Positions 8,445 through 16,551 of a DNA stretch of 27,015 bases are shown piece after piece. The stretch comes from Chloroflexi bacterium UBA5177. Its GTDB lineage: Bacteria; Chloroflexota; UBA5177. The translations under genes were made by a program, and so were the position numbers. The notes below the pieces were generated by a model, which worked only from the letters and a program-made list of their open reading frames with translations, was not told the DNA's origin and ran no database searches. Positions within the stretch are counted from its first letter, which is position 1, and every line of letters begins with the position of its first letter. The stretch lies in contig DHWR01000157.1 in assembly GCA_002413265.1 (NCBI GenBank), positions 1 through 27,015 on the forward strand, read 5' to 3'.

Positions 8445-9828
8445 GAAGCTGCTCCACGGCGGCCGCAAAGGCGGCGCCTCGCTCCTCAAAGTCCGTAAAC
8501 ATGTCGTAGCTGGTGCAGCCGGGCGACAGCAGCACCACGTCTCCCCTTCCTGCGATGCCGGCCGCCTTCGTCACTGCTGCCTGCAGTGAGCAACAGCGAA
8601 AGATCATGTCGCCTTTCAGGAGAGACGTTTCCACCAGCGCCGCACGCACCTCGCGCTCTATAAGCGGCGCCGCTTCGCCGACCAGTATCAATGCTCGAGC
8701 GCGCCGGACCGTCCAACGAGCGAAGTCGCTCCATGGCAGCTGCTTATCGCGGCCGCCCGCTATGAGAACGATCGGTTGTCCGAGCGCCTGCAGGGCGACG
8801 ATCACGCGGGCCGGAGTGGTGGCGATCGAGTCGTCGATGTAGGTAACACCGTCGTGATCCCCCACTACCTGCAATCGATGTGGCGGCGGCGAGTATGTCC
8901 GTATCGCCTGTCGCATCATTGCCGGTTGCACGCCCACTATGTCCGCCGCGGTCGCCGCCGCGGCTACGTTGGCGAGATTGTGCGTCCCGAGGAGCGGAAC
9001 CTCGTCCACCGGCATGATCTGTTCAAACCTCTGGACCTGGCGATCCACGGGTGTTCTCCATATGCCAAGACTTCCGTCGCTCACACCTACATCCGTTCCA
9101 GGCGTAGTCGATGAAAACCAGCGTTTCTGGGAGGGAATACCGGCTGCCAGGCCGGCGACCTCCTGATCATCCCCATTGAGCACGGCGAAGTCTTGGGCCG
9201 ACTGATGCTCCACTATGTGGCGTTTGGCCGCGACGTAGTTCTGCATCGTTCCGTGTCGGTCCAGATGATTTGGTGTGATATTCGTCACGACTGCGATGTG
9301 AGGACTCTTTCTAAGCAAATCAAGCTGAAACGAGCTCAACTCGAGGACCACGAGCGTGTCGCGGCTGATGCGTGGAAGAAGATCCAGCATTGGGTTGCCG
9401 ATGTTTCCTCCGACCACCACGTCACGGTTCGCCTCGCGAAGCATAGGACCTACCAGCCCGGTCGTCGTGGTCTTGCCGCTGCTCCCGGTGATCCCGATAA
9501 TGGCGCCCCGGCACAGGTCGAAGAACAAGGTGGTCATGCTCTGGATGGGAATGCCGGCCGCGCGCGCTGCCGCGTACACCGGATTGCTCTCCGGCACTCC
9601 GGGGGAGACGAAGAATTCGTCAGTCTCCTCCACCAGGTCAGGAGAGTCATCTCCGACGACAACTCGAACCGGCAGATCATCCAGGCTCTGGATCCGGGAG
9701 CGAAGCTTCTCCGGAGAGGCCGAATCGGTGACCGTCACATCCATGCCCTCGGAGGCGAGGAAGCGGGCCAACGAATCGCCCTCGCGGGCCAGGCCAAGGA
9801 TGAGAGCGCGTCTCGGTGAAATCTTCAT
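8434..9828 (-). CDS. murD: UDP-N-acetylmuramoylalanine--D-glutamate ligase MurD
   Basis: MurD is the ATP-dependent cytoplasmic ligase adding D-Glu to UDP-MurNAc-L-Ala. The 464 residues contain an N-terminal Rossmann-like start (RRALILGLAREG), SPGVPESNP, the ATP loop GITGSSGKTTTT (112-123), VLELSSFQLD, NITPNHLDRHG, HNLANVAAA, DDSIATTPARV, LIAGGRDKQLPW and the C-terminal LLSPGCTSYDMFTDFEERG. All key motifs are intact and the length is normal. The ATG at 9828 is four bases after the mraY stop. The frame is open 12 codons further upstream, but those codons lie within mraY and precede the conserved start. Neighbours mraY and ftsW match the canonical gene order. Confidence 0.97.
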   Translation of the reverse strand: MKISPRRALILGLAREGDSLARFLASEGMDVTVTDSASPEKLRSRIQSLDDLPVRVVVGDDSPDLVEETDEFFVSPGVPESNPVYAAARAAGIPIQSMTTLFFDLCRGAIIGITGSSGKTTTTGLVGPMLREANRDVVVGGNIGNPMLDLLPRISRDTLVVLELSSFQLDLLRKSPHIAVVTNITPNHLDRHGTMQNYVAAKRHIVEHQSAQDFAVLNGDDQEVAGLAAGIPSQKRWFSSTTPGTDVGVSDGSLGIWRTPVDRQVQRFEQIMPVDEVPLLGTHNLANVAAAATAADIVGVQPAMMRQAIRTYSPPPHRLQVVGDHDGVTYIDDSIATTPARVIVALQALGQPIVLIAGGRDKQLPWSDFARWTVRRARALILVGEAAPLIEREVRAALVETSLLKGDMIFRCCSLQAAVTKAAGIAGRGDVVLLSPGCTSYDMFTDFEERGAAFAAAVEQLHAA

Positions 9829-9832
9829 GTCC

Positions 9833-10876
9833 CTAGCTAAACGCCAGCACCAGACCGGCGACACCGGCCATCATGCTGACAATCCAAAAGCGTTGAGTGA
9901 TCTGGTTCTCGTGCCAGCCGATCAGCTCGAGATGATGCTGCAAGGGCGCCATGCGCAGTAGCCGACGGCCGTCCGTCAGTTTGAAATAGGAGACCTGCAG
10001 CATCACCGAGACCGTGATGATGACATAGACGAATCCAATGACGGGCAGGATGAGCAGCTGATTCAGCAGAAGCGCAACGGTGGCCAGCGTTGCCCCCAAC
10101 GCCAACGATCCGGTGTCGCCCATGAAGACGCGCGCCGGGTAGATGTTGAACCAAAGAAAGGCTAGGAGGGCGCCCACCATGGTGAAGCAGAAGCTCCCAA
10201 GGTACTGAAGGCCGCTCAGCAGGGCAATCGCGCCGAACGTGGCGAAACCGACAGCGCCGGTGCCGCCGGCCAGTCCGTCCAATCCATCCGTCAGGTTTGT
10301 AGCGTGCGCGCAGGCGACGATCGCGAGCACCGCAAGCGGCCAATAAAACCAGCCAAAGTCGACATAACGATACGAAGGCACCCACACGTCATTGGGATGG
10401 GAGAGGAGCTTCGGCACGTGCAGGACGGCCACAATGATGATCGCGATCACGAGCGTCCACCCGAACTTGAACCTGGCGCGCATGCCCGCCCGGCCGATGC
10501 GGAAGGTGCCTAAGAGGTCGTCGACCATCCCAAGGACCGTGGTACTCGCCAGCGCGCCAAGAGTGAGGAGCTGCGAATAGTGGCCGATGAGGTTGTAGGT
10601 GGCCGTGAGGAAGAAGGCGGTGCCGCTAAAGATCAGGCCGCCCATAACCGGAGTGCCGGCCTTTGACATGTGGGACTGCGGCCCCTCGCGGCGAATGACC
10701 GCCTGGGCTCGCAGCTTTACCAACCATCGGATTACGTAGGGACCTATGAACATTGCAATCGTGAAGCTGGCAACGCCGAATACCATTGGAGGCAGCAGCA
10801 CGTCAGCCACGTGTGCAAACGGCTCTTTCGGCGCCTTCGCAAGAGCAAGAGCGGCGACCAAAGGGTGGGCTACCAC
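9833..10876 (-). CDS. mraY: Phospho-MurNAc-pentapeptide transferase MraY
   Basis: MraY is the polytopic enzyme that transfers phospho-MurNAc-pentapeptide to undecaprenyl phosphate, making lipid I. The 347 residues hold about ten membrane segments and the catalytic signatures: GTPVMGGLIF, the Asp pair DD (119-120), NLTDGLDGLAGG (194-205), FMGDTGS (251-257, with the metal-binding Asp254) and the cytoplasmic loop MAPLQHHLELIGW. In most MraY proteins that loop carries three consecutive His; here the first is Gln (313). The GTG at 10876 has GAGGG at about seven bases and overlaps the end of murF by seven bases; upstream in-frame codons lie inside murF and are not MraY-like. Confidence 0.96.
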   Translation of the reverse strand: MVAHPLVAALALAKAPKEPFAHVADVLLPPMVFGVASFTIAMFIGPYVIRWLVKLRAQAVIRREGPQSHMSKAGTPVMGGLIFSGTAFFLTATYNLIGHYSQLLTLGALASTTVLGMVDDLLGTFRIGRAGMRARFKFGWTLVIAIIIVAVLHVPKLLSHPNDVWVPSYRYVDFGWFYWPLAVLAIVACAHATNLTDGLDGLAGGTGAVGFATFGAIALLSGLQYLGSFCFTMVGALLAFLWFNIYPARVFMGDTGSLALGATLATVALLLNQLLILPVIGFVYVIITVSVMLQVSYFKLTDGRRLLRMAPLQHHLELIGWHENQITQRFWIVSMMAGVAGLVLAFS

Positions 10877-12369
10877 GCCTCGTCCCTCAGTCCCTGCACG
10901 ATTTCCTCCATCCGCATCCCCCGCGAGCCTTTGATGAGGATGGCGCACCCGTTTGAGGCTGTCTCCGTCAGCCCGTCCCGACGATGCATTGTATGAGAGG
11001 GTGCCGCCGTCTCAACCCTCGCGCCGACGATCGCACGTACCTTCGAAATCGCGTCAAGGTTCGTTTCAGCGGTGAGTATTCTCTCCTCTGCAAGACCCTC
11101 GCTTGATGCCTGTTCGGCAATCCATCTCGCTCTCTCACCGCGCACCACGAGCCAATCGGCCATCTGACCGACGCGCGCTCCTATTTCACGATGCGCGTCC
11201 TCTTCGAAGTCGCCGAGCTCGAGCATATCTCCCAGAACCGCCACCTTGGTCCCGTTTGTCGAACGGAGAAGTTCGAGAGCGGCCAGTACGGAGGGCGGTG
11301 CGGCATTATAAGAGTCGTCGATCAGCAGCACATCGTGACGCAGATGAAATAGACGCTGCCGAGACTCGAGCTTCACCTGCTGGAGAGCGGGCATTATCTC
11401 GTCCCAGCTCATTCCCATCGATCTCGCGATTGCGGTGGCGCTCAGGAGCGCGTTTACCGTATGGGCGCCAGGCACGCGAGACTGCACCGGGAAGCTCTGG
11501 CTCTCAGCGCGAATGACGAATGACATGCCCTCGAGCCCGCGGGGCTCGAGCTCATCGGCTCGATAGTCGGCGTCGGATGCGAGACCTACGAGCACCAGCT
11601 TAGCTGTACCGCTGGTCTTTGCCATGGCTCGAGTCCAGGGATCGTCGGCGTTCAGCACCGCGAGACCATTGGAGGGCAGAGCCTGTATCAGACGGCTCTT
11701 TTCTCGAGCAATCGCCTCGACCGATTTCATCCTTTCGAGGTGGACCGGCGCGACCGTCGTGACGACCCCGATGTCTGGTCGGGCAATCTTCGCGAGGAGC
11801 TTGATGTCTCCCGGGGCGTACATTCCCATCTCAAAGACGCCTGCCCGATGGCGCTCATCCAGCCGCAGAAGCGTCAGCGGGAGGCCGATCTCGGAGTTGA
11901 GGTTCCCTTCGCTCCATAGAACCGGCCATTTTGTGGCCAGGACCGACGCGACGATGTCCTTCGTCGTCGTCTTTCCGATGCTGCCTGTTACCCCCACGAT
12001 GCTGGCCGAGTGCCGCGTGCGCCAGTACTCGGCGAGAGATTGCAGCGCACTCAGTGCGTCAGCTGCCACGAATAAGTAGAACGGAGCTGACATGGACCCG
12101 GTCTCAATCTCAGGTACGCGGGCCACGATGGCGCCACGCGCGCCCCCATGCAAAGCCGCGGAGACAAACTCGTGACCGTCTGCACGCTCGCCTGCCAAGG
12201 CCACGAAGAGGTCATCCTGGTGAATGGTCCGAGAATCTATCGACACTCCGTGGAACGACCGGACCAGGTCGGAGGCGATCAGCTCTTGCTCGGACCGGGA
12301 GCCGTCGGAAGCGACGCGTACAACCCTCGCTCCGGTCCCCATCAGAACCGCGGCGACGTCAAGGGTCAT
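10870..12369 (-). CDS. murF: UDP-MurNAc-tripeptide--D-Ala-D-Ala ligase MurF
   Basis: MurF is the last cytoplasmic Mur ligase; it attaches D-Ala-D-Ala to UDP-MurNAc-tripeptide. The 499-residue protein has an N-terminal domain with VSIDSRTIHQDDLFVAL, typical of MurE/MurF. It also has the ATP loop GVTGSIGKTTTK (126-137), EGNLNSEIGLPLTLL (characteristic of MurF), the metal/ADP region NADDP, DDSYNAAPPSV, AVLGDMLELG and a C-terminal LIKGSRGMRMEEIV. The EGNLN..GLP and GDMLELG motifs separate it from MurE. Its ATG overlaps the ftsI stop as ATGA, so ftsI passes directly to murF with no murE between them. Confidence 0.96.
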   Translation of the reverse strand: MTLDVAAVLMGTGARVVRVASDGSRSEQELIASDLVRSFHGVSIDSRTIHQDDLFVALAGERADGHEFVSAALHGGARGAIVARVPEIETGSMSAPFYLFVAADALSALQSLAEYWRTRHSASIVGVTGSIGKTTTKDIVASVLATKWPVLWSEGNLNSEIGLPLTLLRLDERHRAGVFEMGMYAPGDIKLLAKIARPDIGVVTTVAPVHLERMKSVEAIAREKSRLIQALPSNGLAVLNADDPWTRAMAKTSGTAKLVLVGLASDADYRADELEPRGLEGMSFVIRAESQSFPVQSRVPGAHTVNALLSATAIARSMGMSWDEIMPALQQVKLESRQRLFHLRHDVLLIDDSYNAAPPSVLAALELLRSTNGTKVAVLGDMLELGDFEEDAHREIGARVGQMADWLVVRGERARWIAEQASSEGLAEERILTAETNLDAISKVRAIVGARVETAAPSHTMHRRDGLTETASNGCAILIKGSRGMRMEEIVQGLRDEAW

Positions 12370-14201
12370 TTGTAGAGTGCGAACGGATTGGGTGGGATGT
12401 GGTAGTGCAGGAACAGCTCCTGGAACAGGTCATGAAGGACCGGTGCGGCGGTCATTGACCCCCACGGCTGGTCTCGTGGGTGCTTTACGATAACCAAAAC
12501 GACGAAGCGAGGATGAAAGGCGGGCGCGTACCCGACGATGCTGCCGATAGTGGCGTTGGGAATGTAGCCACCACTCGGAGCAGGGATATTGGCCGTTCCT
12601 GTCTTGGCTGCGATGTTGTAACCCTTGACGAGCCCGAACTGGGCTTCGCCGCCGATGGCCGAGTGAACGAGCATATTCGTCAGCGTGTGGGCCGTGAGGG
12701 CAGAAACGACGCGCCGTACGACTGTCGGCGATTTGTCCACTATCTGGCCGTCGTATACCACCTGTTTGACGAGCCGTGGCTTCATCATCAGGCCGTGATT
12801 GGCAACTGCGGACACCGCCTGAATCATCTGAATTGGGGTGACAGCGATACCTTGCCCAAACGAGTTCGTGAACAGATTGACGGCCGTCCACCCCTTGTCG
12901 CCGGGGTTTAAGAGCTGGCCCGCAACTTCATCCGAGGTATCTATCCCGGTCGGTTTTCCGAATCCAAATAGGTGAACGTACTTGTAGAACTGACCCGTTT
13001 GCAGTCGGCTGGCCACGAACGAGGCGCCAACGTTTGCCGAATGTTGTAGCACCTGGGTCATGTTTTCCTGGCCAAAAGCACCGCCACTCCAGTTGTGGAG
13101 ATGTATGCCGTCAACGGTCCAGACCCCGCCGTCGTAAAAGGACGTGAGCGGAGTGATGACGCCAGTATCGAGCCCGGCTGCCATGGTGATGATCTTGAAG
13201 GTCGAGCCAGGCTCGTATTGCATCTCGACGGCCGGGTTCTGAAATGCTTGGTAGTTCTTGACTTTGAAATACTGGTTCGGATTGTACGTCGGTGTATTGG
13301 CCATCGCGAGGATGTATCCCGTCCTAGGGTCCATCACGATGACGCTGCCGCCATCCGCCCGATGTATCTTCACGGCCTTGCGAAGCTCGTTCTCGGCCAG
13401 CGCTTGAACCGCCCCGTCGATCGATAGCTGCAGCTGCGCGCCGTCGTGCGAAGGCACGGCAGCGGCCGACGACACCTTGATTGCGTTGCCTGCCGTGTCC
13501 CGCACCACCGTTTGCAACCCCATGCGGCCGGTCAGCAGGTTGTTGTAGTAGGCTTCGATTCCGGCGCGGCCGTTGCCGTCGACATCGACGAAACCAAGGA
13601 CGTTCGCCGCCGTCGACCCTCCCGGATAGGTACGTCTCATCTCCGGATAGAGAACTATCCCCGGCAGGGCAAGATTTCGAACCTGCTGAGCGACGCTGTC
13701 CGTCACTTCCGGCGCGAGCTGCCGATAGCTGTCTGGTCCGGTGAGCGCTTGCTCGAGGTCGGCTGCCTTCCAACCGAGGATCGGAGCGAGCTCGACGGCC
13801 GTTTGATGAGGGTCCTTGATGTTCTTGGGAACCGCATAGAGAAGGTCTTTTGGGACATCGGTAGCCAGCGGGCTGTTCCGCGCATCGACGATGATGCCGC
13901 GCGTAGGTGCCTGAATATAGAGAGCCTGCTGCCTCTGCACTCTCGCAGACAGCTGCGCGTGCTGCATCACCTGCCAGAAAACGAGGCGAGCGATCAAGCC
14001 GCTGGCCGCGAGCACAATGACAAAGAGTATGAAGACTGGCCGATGAGCGACGTTTGACGGCTGGCGGGCTTCCCTGACTACCTCTCGTTTGGCACTTCTG
14101 GCGCGGCTCGGCACCTGCTGCGTAACAGCCTTCTGGCGCGTGGCTTTGCGAGGAGCTGTCGCCGCGCGTGCTTTTACAGGCGTTACACGCGAACCGAGCA
14201 T
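12366..14201 (-). CDS. ftsI: Septal transpeptidase FtsI (class B penicillin-binding protein)
   Basis: FtsI is the membrane-anchored DD-transpeptidase that cross-links septal peptidoglycan together with FtsW. The 611 residues begin with a basic cytoplasmic tail (about 1-54) and one transmembrane segment (about 55-76). The pedestal domain begins APTRGIIVDARNSPLATD (98-115). The transpeptidase domain has the three catalytic motifs STFK (nucleophile Ser333), SAN (388-390) and KTGT (533-536). No C-terminal PASTA domain is present. The ATG forms a TAATG junction with the ftsL stop and the stop overlaps murF. Position after ftsL identifies it as the division PBP rather than an elongation PBP2 or a sporulation SpoVD. 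Confidence 0.96.
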   Translation of the reverse strand: MLGSRVTPVKARAATAPRKATRQKAVTQQVPSRARSAKREVVREARQPSNVAHRPVFILFVIVLAASGLIARLVFWQVMQHAQLSARVQRQQALYIQAPTRGIIVDARNSPLATDVPKDLLYAVPKNIKDPHQTAVELAPILGWKAADLEQALTGPDSYRQLAPEVTDSVAQQVRNLALPGIVLYPEMRRTYPGGSTAANVLGFVDVDGNGRAGIEAYYNNLLTGRMGLQTVVRDTAGNAIKVSSAAAVPSHDGAQLQLSIDGAVQALAENELRKAVKIHRADGGSVIVMDPRTGYILAMANTPTYNPNQYFKVKNYQAFQNPAVEMQYEPGSTFKIITMAAGLDTGVITPLTSFYDGGVWTVDGIHLHNWSGGAFGQENMTQVLQHSANVGASFVASRLQTGQFYKYVHLFGFGKPTGIDTSDEVAGQLLNPGDKGWTAVNLFTNSFGQGIAVTPIQMIQAVSAVANHGLMMKPRLVKQVVYDGQIVDKSPTVVRRVVSALTAHTLTNMLVHSAIGGEAQFGLVKGYNIAAKTGTANIPAPSGGYIPNATIGSIVGYAPAFHPRFVVLVIVKHPRDQPWGSMTAAPVLHDLFQELFLHYHIPPNPFALYK

Positions 14202-14716
14202 TAGAGAGAGGACTCTACGAAGTCGACGAACCGGTGGACCCAGGCTTGCGGCTGGGAGCGGGCTTCGGCTGCCGCGACGTCCGCCCCAAGTGGCTTGAGC
14301 GGATGAACGATAGGCACCGTTACTGTCACCCAGAGATTGCTTGAAAAGTCCGCCTTGGCCATGTGCAGTCGGGTGGTGGCGATCGAATCGATTCGACCAG
14401 GCAGAATTAGGTGGCTCTTGATTGCATTGAGCTGAGCGTTGTCCTGCCGCAACATCGATTGCTGAGCGGTAAGGTCGCTGATCTTGTACTGCGAGACCGA
14501 CACTTTGCTGGCCTGATTGAGATAGATGAGGGCAGCGAAGACCACCAGACTCATGACCAGCATGAGCTGAATCACCAGCGACTCTCCCAATGCCTCGGCC
14601 AATCGCTCACGTCCCGCAACCGCCGGTCTGGCAGCCAGCCGCTCCCCGAACGATGCCGATTTCACACGATTTGCCGCAAGAGTTCGCGGTGCAATTATCT
14701 GCCGTTCGACGATCAT
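14201..14716 (-). CDS. ftsL: Cell division protein FtsL
   Basis: This is a small bitopic divisome protein of 171 residues. It has a cytoplasmic tail (1-46), one transmembrane segment (about 47-67, VIQLMLVMSLVVFAALIYL), a periplasmic coiled coil (about 72-103, QYKISDLTAQQSMLRQDN) and the FtsL-like stretch PGRIDSIATTRLHM after it. FtsL pairs with FtsB/DivIC and FtsQ and activates FtsWI. Sequence identity in the family is low, so the assignment depends on topology, coiled coil and location between rsmH and ftsI. GGGGAG six bases before the ATG at 14716 fixes the start; the frame is open ten codons further upstream without a ribosome site. The C-terminal tail (about 140-171) is longer than in most FtsL. 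Confidence 0.88.
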   Translation of the reverse strand: MIVERQIIAPRTLAANRVKSASFGERLAARPAVAGRERLAEALGESLVIQLMLVMSLVVFAALIYLNQASKVSVSQYKISDLTAQQSMLRQDNAQLNAIKSHLILPGRIDSIATTRLHMAKADFSSNLWVTVTVPIVHPLKPLGADVAAAEARSQPQAWVHRFVDFVESSL

Positions 14717-14777
14717 GACGTTCTCCCCGTATGCGTTCTGCAACAACAGTTCTGTCGCCGCGACAAAGTGCCGAAAT

Positions 14778-15722
14778 TCATGTGGCGAGCCGCTCTGCCA
14801 CTCGCAGCTTTGCGCTTCGTGCGCGCGGGTTGGCCGCCACTTCTTCTGACGACGCCGTAATCGGTCGCCTCGTCAGCACGCGCACGCTTGCCCGATGACC
14901 ACAGACGCATGTCGGTAGGCCAGGCGGACAGATGCAGTCGCGAGATTCGGCGCGCAGGAATTCCTTTACGATTCGGTCCTCGAGCGAATGGAAAGAAATC
15001 ACTGCCAGCCGGCCGCCTGCTCGCAACGCCTCAAGTGCTTGAGGCAAGGCCCGCGTCAGACGGCCCAGCTCGTCGTTAACTGCGATGCGAAGCGCCTGAA
15101 AAACCCGCGTCGCCGGATGAATACGTTCATTTCGCGAAGACGGCTTGGAGCCGGCGACGACGCGAGCAAGTTGAGTCGTGGTCGTAATCCGCCCACGCTT
15201 GCGCTCACGGACGATCGACGAGGCGATCCTGCGAGAGTGCCGCTCCTCTCCGTATTCGTAAATGATCCGAGCGAGCTCCACTTCTTCGAGGCCGTTGACC
15301 AGGTCAGCCGCAGACACGCCGGCTTGGGGACCCATCCGCATGTCGAGGGGAGCCTCGCGGCCAAAACTGAAACCTCGCTCAGCCTCGTCCAACTGTGGAG
15401 ACGATACGCCTAGGTCGAAGAGCACACCGTCCACGTTGCTAAATCCGAGCTCTCTCGAGACCCTTCCCAGCTCATCGAAATAGCTCACGACGTAGACGAT
15501 CCTTTCGCCGTACGCGGCGAGATGTACGCTGGCGGCTTCGATTGCCGCAGGATCTGCGTCGAGAGCGAGCAGAGCGCCGTCTGGGAGAGACAAGTCGAGG
15601 ATCCTCTGCGCGTGCCCACCGCCACCTACCGTGGCGTCTATGTATCTGCCACCGGGATGAGGCTGCATCGCGTCTGTGATTTCTGAGAGCAGAACGGGAA
15701 GGTGAGTGAACTCGGCTGTCAC
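14778..15722 (-). CDS. rsmH: 16S rRNA (cytosine(1402)-N4)-methyltransferase RsmH (MraW)
   Basis: RsmH is the SAM-dependent methyltransferase that modifies N4 of C1402 in the decoding centre of 16S rRNA. The 314 residues show HLPVLLSEI at the N terminus, the SAM motif DATVGGGGH (29-37), the acidic ALDADP strand, [43 protein letters not shown] and [12 protein letters not shown] near the C terminus. Length and motifs are normal. The GTG start at 15722 lies one base after the mraZ stop and has no clear Shine-Dalgarno, so initiation probably depends on translation of mraZ. mraZ-rsmH-ftsL is the conserved beginning of dcw clusters. Confidence 0.97.
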   Translation of the reverse strand: MTAEFTHLPVLLSEITDAMQPHPGGRYIDATVGGGGHAQRILDLSLPDGALLALDADPAAIEAASVHLAAYGERIVYVVSYFDELGRVSRELGFSNVDGVLFDLGVSSPQLDEAERGFSFGREAPLDMRMGPQAGVSAADLVNGLEEVELARIIYEYGEERHSRRIASSIVRERKRGRITTTTQLARVVAGSKPSSRNERIHPATRVFQALRIAVNDELGRLTRALPQALEALRAGGRLAVISFHSLEDRIVKEFLRAESRDCICPPGLPTCVCGHRASVRVLTRRPITASSEEVAANPRARSAKLRVAERLAT

Positions 15723-15723
15723 G

Positions 15724-16149
15724 CTAGGAAACGGTCAGTACTGCCGCGAATTCGGATCCGTCGTCTTCGAAGCGCTGCTGTTCCTGCAGGAACGCTTCTT
15801 TGGCCCAGATCTCCACCCTGCTGTTCACACCGACGACCATCGCGTCGGTGGTTAGAGAGGCATGTTCGCGAAGGAAGGCAGGGATCGTCACTCGACCCTG
15901 CCGATCGAATTCGCAGGGAACGGCGCCGCCGAACAGCGAGCGGGCTAACGCTCGAACTTCCGTTCGCACTTGCGGCAGGTCCTCTACAGAATGGGCGAGC
16001 GCGTTCCACTTGTCGGCTGGATACATCGCCAGACAGTTGTCGAAGCTCCTGGTCAGAACGGCCCGGGGACCCAGGCCAGCGCGCAGCTCGACGGGGATCG
16101 CAAGCCGACCCTTGTCGTCGAGTGAGCGCTCGTACTGACCTAGGAACAT
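15724..16149 (-). CDS. mraZ: Transcriptional regulator MraZ
   Basis: MraZ is a ring-forming DNA-binding protein of the AbrB-like swapped-hairpin fold that controls its own dcw operon. The 141 residues hold two copies of the fold, each marked by a DxxGR signature: DDKGRLAIP (11-19) and DRQGRVTIP (82-90). The protein starts [11 protein letters not shown], typical for the family. The frame stays open 79 codons upstream, but these lie across the promoter and operator and are not MraZ-like. AAGG precedes the ATG by seven bases. A promoter and a ladder of MraZ boxes lie 70-140 bp upstream, so autoregulation is very likely. Confidence 0.97.
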   Translation of the reverse strand: MFLGQYERSLDDKGRLAIPVELRAGLGPRAVLTRSFDNCLAMYPADKWNALAHSVEDLPQVRTEVRALARSLFGGAVPCEFDRQGRVTIPAFLREHASLTTDAMVVGVNSRVEIWAKEAFLQEQQRFEDDGSEFAAVLTVS

Positions 16150-16218
16150 CGTGTTGCCTTTCGCCCTTGGCCCTGACGGGGCCGGATATCGATACTGAGT
16201 GCCTTGCGTGGACGATCC

Positions 16219-16252
16219 TCCATTCGCCCCCACTTCATCCCACTTACTCCCA
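16219..16252 (-). promoter_or_regulatory. MraZ operator: four boxes at exact 10-bp spacing
   Basis: On the minus strand TGGG occurs at 16249-16252, 16239-16242 and 16229-16232, and a degenerate TGGA at 16219-16222. Each is exactly 10 bp from the next, and each is preceded by A(G/A). In E. coli, MraZ binds tandem TGGG boxes with the same period in the leader of its own operon. The boxes start just after the -10 element, so MraZ bound here would overlap the transcription start. Confidence 0.9.
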
Positions 16253-16261
16253 CTGCTCTGT

Positions 16262-16290
16262 ATTATGCTCGCCGTCGAGTTGAATTGCAA
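16262..16290 (-). promoter_or_regulatory. Sigma70-like promoter of the dcw operon (Pmra)
   Basis: The minus strand has TTGCAA (16285-16290), a 17-bp spacer and CATAAT (16262-16267). This gives an expected start near 16255 and a leader of about 106 nt before mraZ. The MraZ boxes follow at once. Spacing and position support this as the main dcw promoter. Confidence 0.82.
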
Positions 16291-16551
16291 CCATGAGTTT
16301 TGGGTCAGGAAGGGTGGCAAACGGCCCAATTCTGTTCCTTTAATAAGCGACGCGAGGAACAGCGACTGCTCGTCCGGTGTCTCCACTGTGCTCCACTCCG
16401 TGCCTCCCCCTGCTCGGTCACCAACAATGCCGTTCCCGCGGACCCGAGGGTTTGGTGATCAAGACCACTTGCTGGGGAAGGCACATCTCGTGCGCCCCAC
16501 CCTGCAAACCCGCAGTGAAGTAGCATCAGAAAAGTTAGTGGGGAGGATCGG
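16291..16551. other. Intergenic region between the dcw promoter and hpt
   Basis: About 260 bp separate Pmra from the divergent hpt start. A pair of 10-bp direct repeats (CTCCACTGTG / CTCCACTCCG, 16381-16400) reads as two TGGAG boxes on the minus strand. GTTCCT/AGGAAC arms flank an AT-rich stretch at about 16333-16359. The strong hpt ribosome site GGGGAGG lies at about 16539-16546. An hpt promoter must lie here, but I found no -35/-10 pair that I trust. Confidence 0.5.

Noticed and set aside
9193..9819. 208-codon open frame on the plus strand opposite murD
   Set aside because: It mirrors the murD reading frame and shows no domain or ribosome site.
16150..16386. N-terminal extension of mraZ by 79 codons
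   Set aside because: It would place the promoter and operator inside the coding region and is unlike MraZ; the family start [11 protein letters not shown] fits the ATG at 16149.
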